This document shows, one piece after another, positions 1 through 8,845 of a stretch of 64,000 bases of DNA. The stretch lies in assembly GCA_044841755.1 (NCBI GenBank), contig JAXOFM010000001.1:1185874-1249873 (forward strand), given 5' to 3'. This DNA is from CAZAPO01 sp044841755. GTDB lineage: Bacteria; Bacteroidota; Bacteroidia; Flavobacteriales; Flavobacteriaceae. The position numbers were made by a program, and so were the translations under genes. The notes beneath the pieces were generated by a model that ran no database searches, had not been told where the DNA came from, and saw nothing but the letters and a program-made list of their open reading frames with translations. Within the stretch, counting starts at the first letter, position 1. Each line of letters opens with the position of its first letter.

Positions 1-21
1 TTTAAAGCAGATTAGTTGTAA

Positions 22-54
22 ATAAAAAAAGGAGCGTTAAACGCTCCTTTTTTT
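22..54. terminator. Bidirectional intrinsic terminator
   Basis: A 7-bp GGAGCGT/ACGCTCC stem (31-37 with 41-47) with a TAA loop has an A-run on its left and a T-run on its right, so it can terminate in both directions. It ends the minus-strand gene at 53-511 and probably an upstream plus-strand gene outside the window. Confidence 0.85.
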
Positions 55-511
55 ATTCCTTATTTCTTTTGAAAATATATCGAGTTATAAAAATACCATT
101 ACCATCATCTTTACCAGCATTACTTTCAACAGCACTTGTTACAAATGCTAACTCCCAACCCTGAGCTACCATATCGTTTATTTTTGAAGAAACCAACACA
201 TCGTTAGCCGCAATATTTTGAAATCTAATCCCTCCTAAGTTATAGAAATTAAGAAGTTTAGTCTCTTCAAAATTCTTCACCCGTATATCACTTCTTTTAG
301 ATTTATTTCGTTTATCTTCTTTTTTATCCTCAGATCTTTCAGAGGAGAATTCATTAAAATCTCTTTGATCATCTGAAGCAATTAATCTTGAACGCCCAAG
401 ACCTGCGGGAACAATAGATTCTACACTTGTAATTATTTTATACTCGACTTGAGCATTTACTTCACTATATAATATAAAAACCAATAATAAAGGGAATAAA
501 ATTTTTTTCAT
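53..511 (-). CDS. Secreted small hypothetical protein, DUF4177-like C-terminus
   Basis: This is a 152-residue protein of unknown function. Residues 1-20 are a clear Sec signal peptide ending at VNA/QV. Residues about 55-78 are a strongly charged Lys/Glu/Asp/Arg-rich stretch with no predicted fold. The last third (INDMVAQGWEL near 111-121, then IFITRYIFKR near 140) resembles the ending of DUF4177-type proteins, in which a GWEL-type motif precedes a final beta strand. It is transcribed away from rsgA and ends in the terminator at the window edge. Function is not known; the DUF4177 link is a pattern match only. A periplasmic location is inferred from the signal peptide. Confidence 0.75.
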   Translation of the reverse strand: MKKILFPLLLVFILYSEVNAQVEYKIITSVESIVPAGLGRSRLIASDDQRDFNEFSSERSEDKKEDKRNKSKRSDIRVKNFEETKLLNFYNLGGIRFQNIAANDVLVSSKINDMVAQGWELAFVTSAVESNAGKDDGNGIFITRYIFKRNKE

Positions 512-595
512 GTTTTTTGCTATAAGAATTTAAGTGATCTAAGATAACTTTTCTTTCTAGAATATTGTTAATTTGTATTCGCTATATTTTAATGA

Positions 596-1543
596 ATGAC
601 AGGGCTCGTTTATAAATCTACAGGAAGTTGGTATACCGTTAAAACTTTAAACGGGAAGGTTTATGAATGCAGAATCAAAGGAAAGTTTAGGCTCGAAGGT
701 ATTAAGAGTACCAATCCTATAGCTGTAGGTGATTATGTGGAGTTTGAACTTGAAGCTAAGAATAACCAAGAGACAGGAGTCATTACGCGTATTCAGGACA
801 GAAAGAATTATATCGTAAGAAAATCGGTAAACCTTTCAAAGCAAACACATATTATAGCAAGTAACGTTGATCAGGTGTTTTTGCTCATTACTATCAACAA
901 TCCTGTTACTTTTACCAGTTTTATTGATCGTTTTTTAGTTACCGCTGAAGCCTACTCCATTAAGGCTATTCTTTTGTTTAACAAGATTGATACCTATGAT
1001 GAAGAAACATTACTAGAGGTAAAGTATCTAGCCGCATTATATAGGAGCATAGGTTATGAATGTATTGGTATTTCGGCCGCCACAGGAAAGAATGTAGATA
1101 AAGTTAAACAGCTCATGGAAGGAAATGTAAGTATGTTTGCTGGTCATTCAGGAGTAGGTAAGTCCACTTTGGTAAACGCTATTGAGCCTAATTTAAATTT
1201 ACGTACTAAAGAAATTTCAGAACAGCATCAACAAGGTCAACACACTACTACATTTGCTGAAATGTTTGACCTGAGTTTTGAAGCAAAGATTATTGACACT
1301 CCAGGAATTAAAGGTTTTGGTGTTGTTGATATGGATAAAGAAGAAGTAGGGGATTATTTTCCAGAATTTTTTGAACTCAAACAGAACTGTAAGTTTAATA
1401 ATTGCCTTCATCTTAAAGAGCCCAAATGTGCCATAAAAGAAGCTTTAGAGAATGACGAAATAGCATACTCTCGTTACCGAAGCTATTTAAATATTCTGGA
1501 AGGTGAAGATGAGCATTATAGAACCGATAACTACGATCAATAA
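596..1543 (+). CDS. rsgA: Ribosome small subunit-dependent GTPase A (RsgA)
   Basis: RsgA is a circularly permuted GTPase that assists late maturation of the 30S ribosomal subunit. The 315-residue protein has an N-terminal OB-fold, then the permuted order typical of the family: NKID (G4, 129-132), SA (160-161), P-loop GHSGVGKST (183-191) and DTPG (G3, 234-237). The C-terminal zinc site is intact (C265, C270, H272, C278). ATG at 596 is preferred over the out-of-frame ATG at 592. The stop overlaps the start of dtd in a TAATG junction, so the two are translationally coupled. Length and motifs fit the family well. Confidence 0.97.
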   Translation: MTGLVYKSTGSWYTVKTLNGKVYECRIKGKFRLEGIKSTNPIAVGDYVEFELEAKNNQETGVITRIQDRKNYIVRKSVNLSKQTHIIASNVDQVFLLITINNPVTFTSFIDRFLVTAEAYSIKAILLFNKIDTYDEETLLEVKYLAALYRSIGYECIGISAATGKNVDKVKQLMEGNVSMFAGHSGVGKSTLVNAIEPNLNLRTKEISEQHQQGQHTTTFAEMFDLSFEAKIIDTPGIKGFGVVDMDKEEVGDYFPEFFELKQNCKFNNCLHLKEPKCAIKEALENDEIAYSRYRSYLNILEGEDEHYRTDNYDQ

Positions 1544-1995
1544 TGAAAGCAGTAATACAACGTGTTTCAAGATCTAGTGTAACCATTGAAGGAGAAAAAG
1601 TGGCTGAAATTAATTCAGGACTTATGGTATTATTAGGAATAATAAATGAAGATACTCAGGAAGATATTATTTGGCTTTCAAGAAAAATAGCAAACCTCAG
1701 AATCTTTGGAGATGAGAATGGTGTCATGAATAAATCTATCTTAGATACGGATGGAGATGCTATAGTAGTAAGTCAATTTACATTACATGCTAGCACTAAA
1801 AAAGGGAACAGACCAAGTTATATTAAAGCTGCAAAACCAGATGTTGCTATTCCAATTTATGAGAGCTTTGTAAAACAGTTTGAACAAGATTTAGGTAAAA
1901 AAGTTCAGACAGGAGAATTTGGAGCTGATATGAAAGTTGAATTATTAAATGATGGACCGGTAACAATTATAATAGATACTAAGCAAAAAGAGTAA
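1543..1995 (+). CDS. dtd: D-aminoacyl-tRNA deacylase
   Basis: This enzyme hydrolyses D-amino acids (and misloaded glycine) from tRNA, a proofreading role in translation. The 150-residue protein has the two family signatures: SQFTLHA (77-83) and NDGPVT (136-141), the latter holding the cross-subunit Gly-Pro motif that rejects L-aminoacyl substrates. Both ends overlap neighbours by one base (TAATG junctions with rsgA and with the MazG-like gene), giving a tight three-gene operon of translation and nucleotide quality-control genes. Full length, nothing unusual. Confidence 0.97.
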   Translation: MKAVIQRVSRSSVTIEGEKVAEINSGLMVLLGIINEDTQEDIIWLSRKIANLRIFGDENGVMNKSILDTDGDAIVVSQFTLHASTKKGNRPSYIKAAKPDVAIPIYESFVKQFEQDLGKKVQTGEFGADMKVELLNDGPVTIIIDTKQKE

Positions 1996-2321
1996 TGAAT
2001 ATACAAAACGCACAAAAAGAAGTAGACAACTGGATAAAAAACCATGGTGTTCGTTATTTTAATGAGTTAACCAATATGGCACAACTTACCGAGGAAGTTG
2101 GTGAGGTAGCGCGTATTATTGCTAGACGCTATGGTGAGCAAAGTGAGAAAGAGAGCGACAAAAATAAAGATCTGGGAGAAGAACTTGCCGATGTTGTTTT
2201 TGTGGTTCTCTGTCTTGCTAATCAAACAGGAGTCGATCTACAGGAAGCCTTTGATAAAAAAATGGCTATAAAAACAAAAAGAGATCACGATAGACATCAT
2301 AATAACGAAAAGTTAAAGTAA
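1995..2321 (+). CDS. MazG-like nucleotide pyrophosphohydrolase
   Basis: This is a small all-alpha NTP pyrophosphatase of the MazG/dCTPase superfamily, which hydrolyses (often non-canonical) nucleoside triphosphates to monophosphate and PPi. The 108-residue protein carries the Mg-binding helices: EEVGE (33-37) and GEELADV (61-67). It is a single-domain form, not the double-domain MazG. Start overlaps the dtd stop by one base. Substrate cannot be predicted from sequence; house-cleaning of damaged nucleotides is inferred from the family and from its operon partners. Confidence 0.9.
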   Translation: MNIQNAQKEVDNWIKNHGVRYFNELTNMAQLTEEVGEVARIIARRYGEQSEKESDKNKDLGEELADVVFVVLCLANQTGVDLQEAFDKKMAIKTKRDHDRHHNNEKLK

Positions 2322-2355
2322 ATTTGCCTGCTTAATATGTAAGTGGAAATTTATA

Positions 2356-3582
2356 ATGGATATCGCACTTCAAAAATCTAAAATAGCCAACCAATCTTTT
2401 ATAAAGATAACTGGCTCCAAAAGTGAATCGAACAGGCTGTTGTTGCTGAAATCATTGTTTTTAAACTTAAGTATTGAAAACATTTCCAATTCAGATGATT
2501 CAGTTTTAATGACAAAAGCATTGAATTCTGATTCTAACTTGGTTGATATTCATCACGCTGGTACAGCAATGCGATTTTTAACAGCTTATTTTTCTATTCA
2601 AGAAGGTAGTGAAGTAGTGTTAACAGGTTCACAGCGCATGCAAGAGCGTCCTATTAAAATACTTGTTGATGCTTTGAGAGATCTTGGTGCAGAAATTACT
2701 TATGAAACCAATGAAGGTTATCCTCCAATAAGAATTAAAGGGAAGAAGTTAACCAAGAATAAAGTTGAATTAGCTGCAAATGTAAGCAGTCAATATATTT
2801 CGGCTTTACTTTTAATAGCTTCCAGATTAGAGCAAGGTTTGGAGTTAACTCTAAACGGACAAATTACCTCAACACCTTATATTAAGATGACGCTTAGTTT
2901 GCTGGAAGAAGTAGGAGTTAAAACTAGTTTTGAAGGCAATACTATTACTATTTTTACAGTTGAAAAAGTTCAATCAAAAACTTTAGTTGTTGAGTCTGAT
3001 TGGTCCTCGGCTTCTTACTTTTATAGTATAGTAGCTCTCAGTGAAATTGGTACAGAAATTACGCTTTCAGCATATAAAGAGAATAGTTTACAAGGGGATT
3101 CTGTTTTAGTAACTATTTATAAGGATATGGGAGTAGAAACTAAGTTTCATAACAATCAAATTACGCTTACTAAGTCAGCTAACTGCCAGCTACCATCTGT
3201 AAATTACGATCTTACCAATGCTCCTGATATTGCCCAAACTATTGCAGTAACTTGTGTTGGATTGGGAGTAGGATGTCATTTAACTGGACTGCATACATTA
3301 AAGATTAAGGAAACTGATCGATTGGTGGCTCTTAAAACTGAGATCGAAAAATTTGGAACGAGCGTTGAGATCACTGATAAAACATTGACTATCGATAAAG
3401 TATCATCATATAACTCAAATGTTTCTGTTGATACATATCACGATCATAGAATGGCAATGGCTTTCGCTCCTCTCGCGTTAAGAATTGGTTTTACAATTAA
3501 TGAGGCAGATGTAGTTTCTAAATCATATCCAGATTTCTGGGAAGACCTTCAAAATATAGGTTTTTCTTTTACGCAGTCTTAG
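2356..3582 (+). CDS. aroA: 3-phosphoshikimate 1-carboxyvinyltransferase (EPSP synthase)
   Basis: AroA transfers enolpyruvate from PEP to shikimate-3-phosphate in aromatic amino-acid synthesis. The 408-residue protein shows the family landmarks: GSKSESNR near residue 20 (substrate lysine and arginine), AGTAMR near 68, QYISALLLIA near 145, TNAPDIAQ near 290, KETDRL near 322 and DHRMAMAFAP near 370. It is shorter and more divergent than the E. coli enzyme, as is usual in flavobacteria. A TAAATTTG element at 2319-2326 matches the -7 consensus but lacks a convincing -33 partner, so it may be transcribed alone or read through from the upstream operon. Confidence 0.95.
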   Translation: MDIALQKSKIANQSFIKITGSKSESNRLLLLKSLFLNLSIENISNSDDSVLMTKALNSDSNLVDIHHAGTAMRFLTAYFSIQEGSEVVLTGSQRMQERPIKILVDALRDLGAEITYETNEGYPPIRIKGKKLTKNKVELAANVSSQYISALLLIASRLEQGLELTLNGQITSTPYIKMTLSLLEEVGVKTSFEGNTITIFTVEKVQSKTLVVESDWSSASYFYSIVALSEIGTEITLSAYKENSLQGDSVLVTIYKDMGVETKFHNNQITLTKSANCQLPSVNYDLTNAPDIAQTIAVTCVGLGVGCHLTGLHTLKIKETDRLVALKTEIEKFGTSVEITDKTLTIDKVSSYNSNVSVDTYHDHRMAMAFAPLALRIGFTINEADVVSKSYPDFWEDLQNIGFSFTQS

Positions 3583-3630
3583 CTTAACATACTGAAATAT
3601 ATATTTTCAAGTAAAAAGTAGGGTAAATAC

Positions 3631-3662
3631 TTGACAACGCCTATGTCGAGATTGTATATTTG
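3631..3662 (+). promoter_or_regulatory. Predicted promoter of queA
   Basis: TTG at 3631-3633 and TATATTTG at 3655-3662 match the Bacteroidota -33/-7 consensus (TTG, TAnnTTTG) with a 21-base spacer. The expected start of transcription lies about 20 bases before the queA ATG at 3690. Confidence 0.7.
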
Positions 3663-3689
3663 CCACTTTCTTAAAAATAAACACCGAAT

Positions 3690-4739
3690 ATGAAATTATC
3701 GCACTTCAATTTTGATCTACCTACAGAACTATTAGCAGAGTATCCTTCAGAACATCGTGATGAAGCAAGATTGATGGTTTTAAACCGCAAGGAACAAACT
3801 ATTGAGCACAAACTATTCAAAGATCTTATCGATTATTTTGATGAGGATGATGTAATGATACTTAATAATACAAAGGTATTTCCTGCAAGATTGTTTGGTA
3901 ATAAAGAAAAAACTGGAGCGCGTATTGAGGTGTTCTTATTACGTGAGTTAAATGCTGAACAACGTTTATGGGATGTTTTAGTAGACCCAGCTCGTAAGAT
4001 CAGAATAGGTAACAAATTATACTTTGGTGAAGACGAAACTTTAGTTGCTGAGGTTATCGATAATACAACTTCAAGAGGTCGTACGCTTCGTTTCTTATAC
4101 GATGGTTCTTATGGAGAATTTAGAGATAAATTAACCCAATTAGGACAGACACCACTTCCAAAATATATTAAAAGAGAAGTAGAGCCAGAAGACGAGGAGC
4201 GTTATCAAACTATTTATGCTAAAAATGAAGGAGCTGTTGCAGCACCAACTGCTGGTTTACACTTTTCTAAGCATTTATTAAAGCGTCTAGAAATTAAAGG
4301 AATTGACTTTGCAGAAGTTACTTTGCATGTTGGATTAGGAACTTTTAATCCTGTTGAGGTTGAAGACCTTTCTAAACATAAAATGGATAGTGAAGAAATT
4401 GTGATCAATCGTATTGCTACTGATACAATTAATAACGGGTTAAAAGAGAAAAGACGTATTTGTGCTGTTGGTACAACAGTGATGAGAGCTATAGAAAGTT
4501 CGGTTTCTTCTAGCGGAACACTAAACGAGTTTTCTGGTTGGACAAACAAGTTTATTTTCCCTCCATACGATTTTAGTATTGCTAATTGCATGGTCACTAA
4601 CTTCCATACACCAAAATCAACTTTACTAATGATGGTTTCAGCTTTCGCAGGTCACGATTTTATAAAACGTGCTTATGATGAAGCTGTTAAAGAAGGCTAC
4701 AAGTTTTACAGTTATGGCGATGCCATGTTAATCATATAA
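3690..4739 (+). CDS. queA: tRNA preQ1(34) S-adenosylmethionine ribosyltransferase-isomerase
   Basis: QueA converts preQ1 in the wobble position of tRNA into epoxyqueuosine, using the ribosyl group of S-adenosylmethionine. The 349-residue protein starts with the family's typical FDLPTELLAEYPSEHRDEAR-type opening and keeps the GAVAAPTAGLHF block (near 182) and the HVGLGTFNPV block (near 213), both diagnostic of QueA. It has its own predicted promoter and its own intrinsic terminator, so it looks monocistronic. Length is normal. Confidence 0.97.
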   Translation: MKLSHFNFDLPTELLAEYPSEHRDEARLMVLNRKEQTIEHKLFKDLIDYFDEDDVMILNNTKVFPARLFGNKEKTGARIEVFLLRELNAEQRLWDVLVDPARKIRIGNKLYFGEDETLVAEVIDNTTSRGRTLRFLYDGSYGEFRDKLTQLGQTPLPKYIKREVEPEDEERYQTIYAKNEGAVAAPTAGLHFSKHLLKRLEIKGIDFAEVTLHVGLGTFNPVEVEDLSKHKMDSEEIVINRIATDTINNGLKEKRRICAVGTTVMRAIESSVSSSGTLNEFSGWTNKFIFPPYDFSIANCMVTNFHTPKSTLLMMVSAFAGHDFIKRAYDEAVKEGYKFYSYGDAMLII

Positions 4740-4743
4740 AATT

Positions 4744-4769
4744 AGGCCTCGTTAAACGAGGCTTTTTTG
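4744..4769 (+). terminator. Intrinsic terminator after queA
   Basis: GCCTCGT/ACGAGGC stem (4746-4752 with 4756-4762), TAA loop, then six T residues. The rlmN start codon lies only seven bases beyond the T-run. Confidence 0.88.
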
Positions 4770-4775
4770 TCTGCA

Positions 4776-5816
4776 ATGTCAATTACAAAAAAAGATATTC
4801 GAGCACTTTCAAAAGAGCAACTTCGTGACTTCTTTGTTGGTCAGGGAGATAAAGCTTTTCGTGGTAATCAAGTATACGAATGGCTTTGGCAAAAGTCTGC
4901 ACACAGTTTTGACGATATGACCAATATCTCTAAACAAACAAGACAAATGCTTGAAGATAATTTTGTGATCAATCATATTGAGGTTGACAGTTTGCAGCGC
5001 AGTAATGACGGAACGGTAAAAAATGCTGTTCGCTTGCATGATGGTTTAATTGTTGAATCGGTTTTAATACCAACCGAAACTAGAACGACAGCTTGTGTTT
5101 CTTCACAAGTAGGTTGTAGTTTAGACTGCAAATTCTGTGCTACTGCAAGATTAAAACGAATGCGTAACTTAAATCCTGATGAGATTTACGATCAGGTAGT
5201 GGCAATAGATAAAGAAAGTCGTTTATATCATAACAGACCGTTGAGCAATATTGTATTCATGGGAATGGGAGAGCCTTTAATGAATTATAATAATGTATTG
5301 AAAGCCATTGACAAGATCACTTCTCCAGAAGGTTTGGGTATGTCACCTAAGCGCATCACTTTGTCCACTTCAGGAATTCCAAAAATGATCAAGAAAATGG
5401 CTGATGATGATGTAAAATTTAACTTGGCAGTATCATTGCATTCTGCTATCGATGAGGTTCGTACTTCCATTATGCCATTTAATGAAACCTTCCCATTAAA
5501 TGAACTGCGTGAATCCTTAGAGTATTGGTACGCTAAGACCAAAAGAAAGATTAGCTACGAATATGTGGTCTGGAAAGGTGTAAACGACACCCAAAAAGAT
5601 ATCGATGCATTAGTGAAGTTCTGCAAATATGTTCCGAGTAAGGTTAATATAATTGAGTACAATCCAATTGATGATGGGGACTATCAACAAGCCTCTCAAG
5701 AAGCCCTAGAAAATTATATTGCAACTTTAGAGAAAAATAGAATTGTGGTTAATGTTCGCCGAAGTAGAGGTAAGGACATTGATGCGGCTTGTGGGCAATT
5801 GGCAAATAAATCTTAG
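4776..5816 (+). CDS. rlmN: 23S rRNA (adenine2503-C2)/tRNA A37 methyltransferase RlmN
   Basis: RlmN is a radical-SAM enzyme that methylates C2 of A2503 in 23S rRNA and of A37 in some tRNAs. In the 346-residue product the cluster-binding C114-x3-C118-x2-C121 motif, the MGMGEPL SAM-binding motif and the C-terminal catalytic cysteine (C339, in AACGQL) are all present. ATG at 4776 is chosen; an in-frame TTG at 4767 falls inside the T-run of the preceding terminator and is unlikely to be used. No promoter was recognised between that terminator and the gene, so some read-through from queA is possible. Confidence 0.96.
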   Translation: MSITKKDIRALSKEQLRDFFVGQGDKAFRGNQVYEWLWQKSAHSFDDMTNISKQTRQMLEDNFVINHIEVDSLQRSNDGTVKNAVRLHDGLIVESVLIPTETRTTACVSSQVGCSLDCKFCATARLKRMRNLNPDEIYDQVVAIDKESRLYHNRPLSNIVFMGMGEPLMNYNNVLKAIDKITSPEGLGMSPKRITLSTSGIPKMIKKMADDDVKFNLAVSLHSAIDEVRTSIMPFNETFPLNELRESLEYWYAKTKRKISYEYVVWKGVNDTQKDIDALVKFCKYVPSKVNIIEYNPIDDGDYQQASQEALENYIATLEKNRIVVNVRRSRGKDIDAACGQLANKS

Positions 5817-5852
5817 GAATTGTTACTGTAAACTTTATCTTTGGTTTTCCTT

Positions 5853-6830
5853 ATGAAGATCGTTGAACAAATAAAAGACCCAATAGCTTTCGAGATGGAC
5901 CTTTTTGAGCAAAAGTTCCAGCTCTCAATGTCTTCAAAAGTTGCACTCTTAAACCGAATAACCCATTATATTGTAAATAGAAAGGGAAAGCAAATGCGAC
6001 CTATGTTCGTTTTCCTTACAGCAAAAATGTTGAATAATGGCGAGATAAGTGAACGAACCTATAGAGGAGCTTCAGTAATTGAGTTAATTCATACAGCTTC
6101 TTTGGTTCATGACGATGTTGTTGACGATAGTAACCGTCGTCGAGGATTCTTTGCTATCAATGCACTTTGGAAAAATAAAATTGCTGTATTAGTAGGCGAT
6201 TATCTGCTATCTAAAGGAATGTTGGTATGTATTGATAACAATGATTTCGACCTACTAAAAATTATCTCCGTAGCCGTTAAAGAGATAGTAGAAGGGGAGT
6301 TGTTACAAATTGAAAAAGCACGTCGCTTAGATATAATAGAAGAGGTATATTACGAGATCATTCGTCAAAAAACAGCAACTTTAATTGCTGCTTGTTGTAG
6401 TTTAGGAGCAGCATCCGTAAAACCAAATACTCCGGAAGTAGAAAATATGCGAAAGTTTGGTGAACTTATTGGTATGGCTTTCCAGATCAAGGATGATTTA
6501 TTTGATTATGGAGAAGAAAAAATTGGTAAGCCAACAGGTATAGACATTAAGGAACAAAAAATGACCTTACCACTTATTCATGTGTTGAATAACTGTTCTA
6601 AAAAAGAAGCCAATTGGTTGATCAATTCTATCAAAAAGCATAATAAGGATAAGAAGCGTGTAAAGGAGGTCATACAGTTTGTAAAGGATAATGGTGGACT
6701 TGATTATGCTATTGCCAAAATGAAAGAGTTCCAAACGGAAGCTTTACAATTACTACAAAACTATCCAGCGTCTAAATATCGTGATTCGCTAGAATTGATG
6801 GTGAATTATGTGATTGACAGGAAGAAGTAG
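5853..6830 (+). CDS. Trans-isoprenyl diphosphate synthase (polyprenyl synthetase)
   Basis: This enzyme condenses isopentenyl diphosphate units onto an allylic primer, most likely producing the long chain for menaquinone. The 325-residue protein has the first aspartate-rich motif HDDVVDD (86-92), the GKQMRP substrate motif (near 45), and the second motif KDDLFDY (near 214). ATG at 5853 is used: TATCTTTG at 5836-5843 looks like a -7 box, so an in-frame TTG at 5841 would lie inside it and the ATG transcript would have a very short leader. Chain length cannot be told from sequence. It converges with the RidA gene. Confidence 0.93.
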   Translation: MKIVEQIKDPIAFEMDLFEQKFQLSMSSKVALLNRITHYIVNRKGKQMRPMFVFLTAKMLNNGEISERTYRGASVIELIHTASLVHDDVVDDSNRRRGFFAINALWKNKIAVLVGDYLLSKGMLVCIDNNDFDLLKIISVAVKEIVEGELLQIEKARRLDIIEEVYYEIIRQKTATLIAACCSLGAASVKPNTPEVENMRKFGELIGMAFQIKDDLFDYGEEKIGKPTGIDIKEQKMTLPLIHVLNNCSKKEANWLINSIKKHNKDKKRVKEVIQFVKDNGGLDYAIAKMKEFQTEALQLLQNYPASKYRDSLELMVNYVIDRKK

Positions 6831-6840
6831 AATTACTTTA

Positions 6841-7287
6841 TTAAGATTTAACTTCAATTACCATCTCTATTTCTACTGCCCAATCATTTGGTATTTGCAT
6901 TCCAACAGCAGATCGTGCATGACCTTTATCTGGGAATAATTTATTAAGAAAATGGGTTGCACCATTTATGACACCAGAAGTATTTGTAAAACCTTCTCCA
7001 ACATTCACCATTCCAAGAACTTTTACAATACGAACAACTTCATTAATATCAGCTACGGCGCCTAGGGCTTGTAAGCATTTATAAGCGCAAACTTCTGCGG
7101 CTTTATAAGCTGTTTCCATATCTACATCTTCACCAACTTTTCCTTTAGCTCCTTCACCATTCAAAAGTGGTGTTTGCCCTGAGGTAAATACTAGATTACC
7201 TACTTTTACCGCTTGTTGAAAATCCAATACTTCTAAATCAGCAGGTCGATATTGGTAACCCAATTCTTTTAATTTTTCTACAATCAT
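6841..7287 (-). CDS. RidA family protein (YjgF/YER057c/UK114)
   Basis: RidA-family proteins deaminate reactive enamine/imine intermediates released by PLP enzymes; related subfamilies have other or unknown roles. The 148-residue product keeps the family arginine in HARSAVG (near 124) and the C-terminal VEIEMVIEV strand. It is somewhat longer than classical RidA (about 128 residues), with an N-terminal extension containing EKLKELGYQYRPAD, which suggests a Rid subfamily other than the archetype. It converges with the polyprenyl synthetase gene, ten bases apart, with no clear terminator between them. Confidence 0.9.
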   Translation of the reverse strand: MIVEKLKELGYQYRPADLEVLDFQQAVKVGNLVFTSGQTPLLNGEGAKGKVGEDVDMETAYKAAEVCAYKCLQALGAVADINEVVRIVKVLGMVNVGEGFTNTSGVINGATHFLNKLFPDKGHARSAVGMQIPNDWAVEIEMVIEVKS

Positions 7288-7473
7288 ATTATTTAAGTTT
7301 GAATGTTGTTTTATACTTAGCCTTAAGTACGTTAACGAAGTTAGGCGTTTATTCTTTCAAATTCAATATAGTCGAGGCATTCATATTTATTCTAAATTGC
7401 ACTTTTGTAAAAATATTTTCAATCTCATACAACCATTTGCATAATTGTTGCGTCTAGGTAAATAGAAGATCAA

Positions 7474-8055
7474 ATGAAAGATCCATTGAAAGTCATTCAA
7501 CTTTATAAAAACGAAGCGCAGCTAATAAAAAAAGCGAAGCGAAATGATCGCGAAGCACAACATAAGTTGTATGAGTTGCATGCGTCAAAAATGTTAAGTA
7601 TTTGTCGCTATTATATTAGAGATGTACAACACGCTGAAGATGTGATGATAAAAGGTTTTTTCAAGGTGTTTACAAAGTTGAGTGGTTATTCTGGAAATGG
7701 AAGCTTTGAAGGTTGGATGAGACGAATTATGGTAAATGAAGCCATTTCGTTTTTGAGAGCAAAAAAAAATATAGAGTTCAGTACTGAAGAGGTTACCGTT
7801 CCAGAGCATACATCCAATAATATTAATACAGCGTTAGAAGTTTCAGAGATACAGCAACTTATAGATGATCTTCCAGAAGGTTACCGAATGGTATTTGTAA
7901 TGTATGCCATTGAAGGTTATAAACATAGCGAGATATCAAAAATGCTAAACATTAGTGAAGGCACCTCTAAATCGCAGTTATTTAAAGCAAGACAATTATT
8001 GCAACAACAGCTAACCAAATTAAATAAGATAAATAATGGCACCAATGAAATTTGA
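7474..8055 (+). CDS. ECF-type RNA polymerase sigma factor
   Basis: This 193-residue sigma-70 family protein has only regions 2 and 4, as in ECF sigma factors. Region 2 runs near 25-95 (AEDVMIKGFFKVF, then GSFEGWMRRIMVNEA), and region 4 near 125-180 contains the helix-turn-helix GYKHSEISKMLNISEGT. Its stop lies inside the first codons of the next gene, which encodes a single-pass membrane protein, and the third gene encodes an outer-membrane protein. This sigma/membrane partner/envelope-protein order suggests an envelope-stress or envelope-homeostasis unit, which is inference. Confidence 0.93.
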   Translation: MKDPLKVIQLYKNEAQLIKKAKRNDREAQHKLYELHASKMLSICRYYIRDVQHAEDVMIKGFFKVFTKLSGYSGNGSFEGWMRRIMVNEAISFLRAKKNIEFSTEEVTVPEHTSNNINTALEVSEIQQLIDDLPEGYRMVFVMYAIEGYKHSEISKMLNISEGTSKSQLFKARQLLQQQLTKLNKINNGTNEI

Positions 8056-8812
8056 AGACAAGTTAAGAGAGCAGTTAGAAAAGCGCCAATTACAGCCAAG
8101 TTCAGATGCTTGGAATAAGTTAAGTGAGCAATTAGATGCTCATGAAACAACAAGAAATAAGAAAGCATATTGGTGGTTAGGTATAGCAGCAAGTTTAGTG
8201 GGTGTGCTAATGCTTGTGACTTTTTTAAATAAAGATGTTACAGAAACTCTTATTGAACCTGTATTAGTGGATACTGAAAAAAATAGTAGTCCGATTAATG
8301 TAGTTAAAGAGAATAACATACGAGTTGTTGAGGAAAATGTTCAGGAAGTAGAAGTTATTGACAAAGAAAATCCAAAGCAAAAAGAAGATAAACAAACAAC
8401 TAGCCAACCAACTTTAAAGAAGAAAATTCAAGTAGAGCAGCAAAAATTAATTCCTAAGGATATGGAAGAAGCTGTTGCTGAAGTAGTAAAGAAAATACCT
8501 CAGGATGAAAAGACGAAAGAACCATTAAGCTTTGAAGAACAAAAAGCTAAGGAAGTAGTAGCTCAAATAAGAGCATTACAAAGTACAAAAGAAGTAGTTG
8601 CTGATGCTGAAATTGATGCTTTATTAAATGCTGCCCAGAAAGAAATAGAATTAAAGAAGCTTTACAATGAAGCCACGAATAAGGTAGATGCCAATGCACT
8701 ATTACAAAGTGTAGAAGACGATTTAGAAAGATCGTTTAGAGCTCGAGTTTTTGAAATGCTTAGTTCAGGATATCAAGAATTAAAAACGGCAGTAGCTGAA
8801 AGAAACAATTAA
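8036..8812 (+). CDS. Single-pass membrane protein, possible anti-sigma partner
   Basis: This 258-residue protein overlaps the end of the sigma factor gene. It has a short cytoplasmic region (about 1-45), one membrane helix (YWWLGIAASLVGVLMLVTFL, about 45-64) and a long Lys/Glu-rich, probably coiled-coil, region. That topology and position suit an anti-sigma factor, but no zinc anti-sigma motif is visible and I recognise no named domain. ATG at 8036 and ATG at 8045 are both possible; the shorter form starts MKFEDKLREQLEKRQ. The role is inferred from position only. Confidence 0.8.
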   Translation: MAPMKFEDKLREQLEKRQLQPSSDAWNKLSEQLDAHETTRNKKAYWWLGIAASLVGVLMLVTFLNKDVTETLIEPVLVDTEKNSSPINVVKENNIRVVEENVQEVEVIDKENPKQKEDKQTTSQPTLKKKIQVEQQKLIPKDMEEAVAEVVKKIPQDEKTKEPLSFEEQKAKEVVAQIRALQSTKEVVADAEIDALLNAAQKEIELKKLYNEATNKVDANALLQSVEDDLERSFRARVFEMLSSGYQELKTAVAERNN

Positions 8813-8845
8813 AAAAATCAACAATCAATTAATAAACGAACAGTG

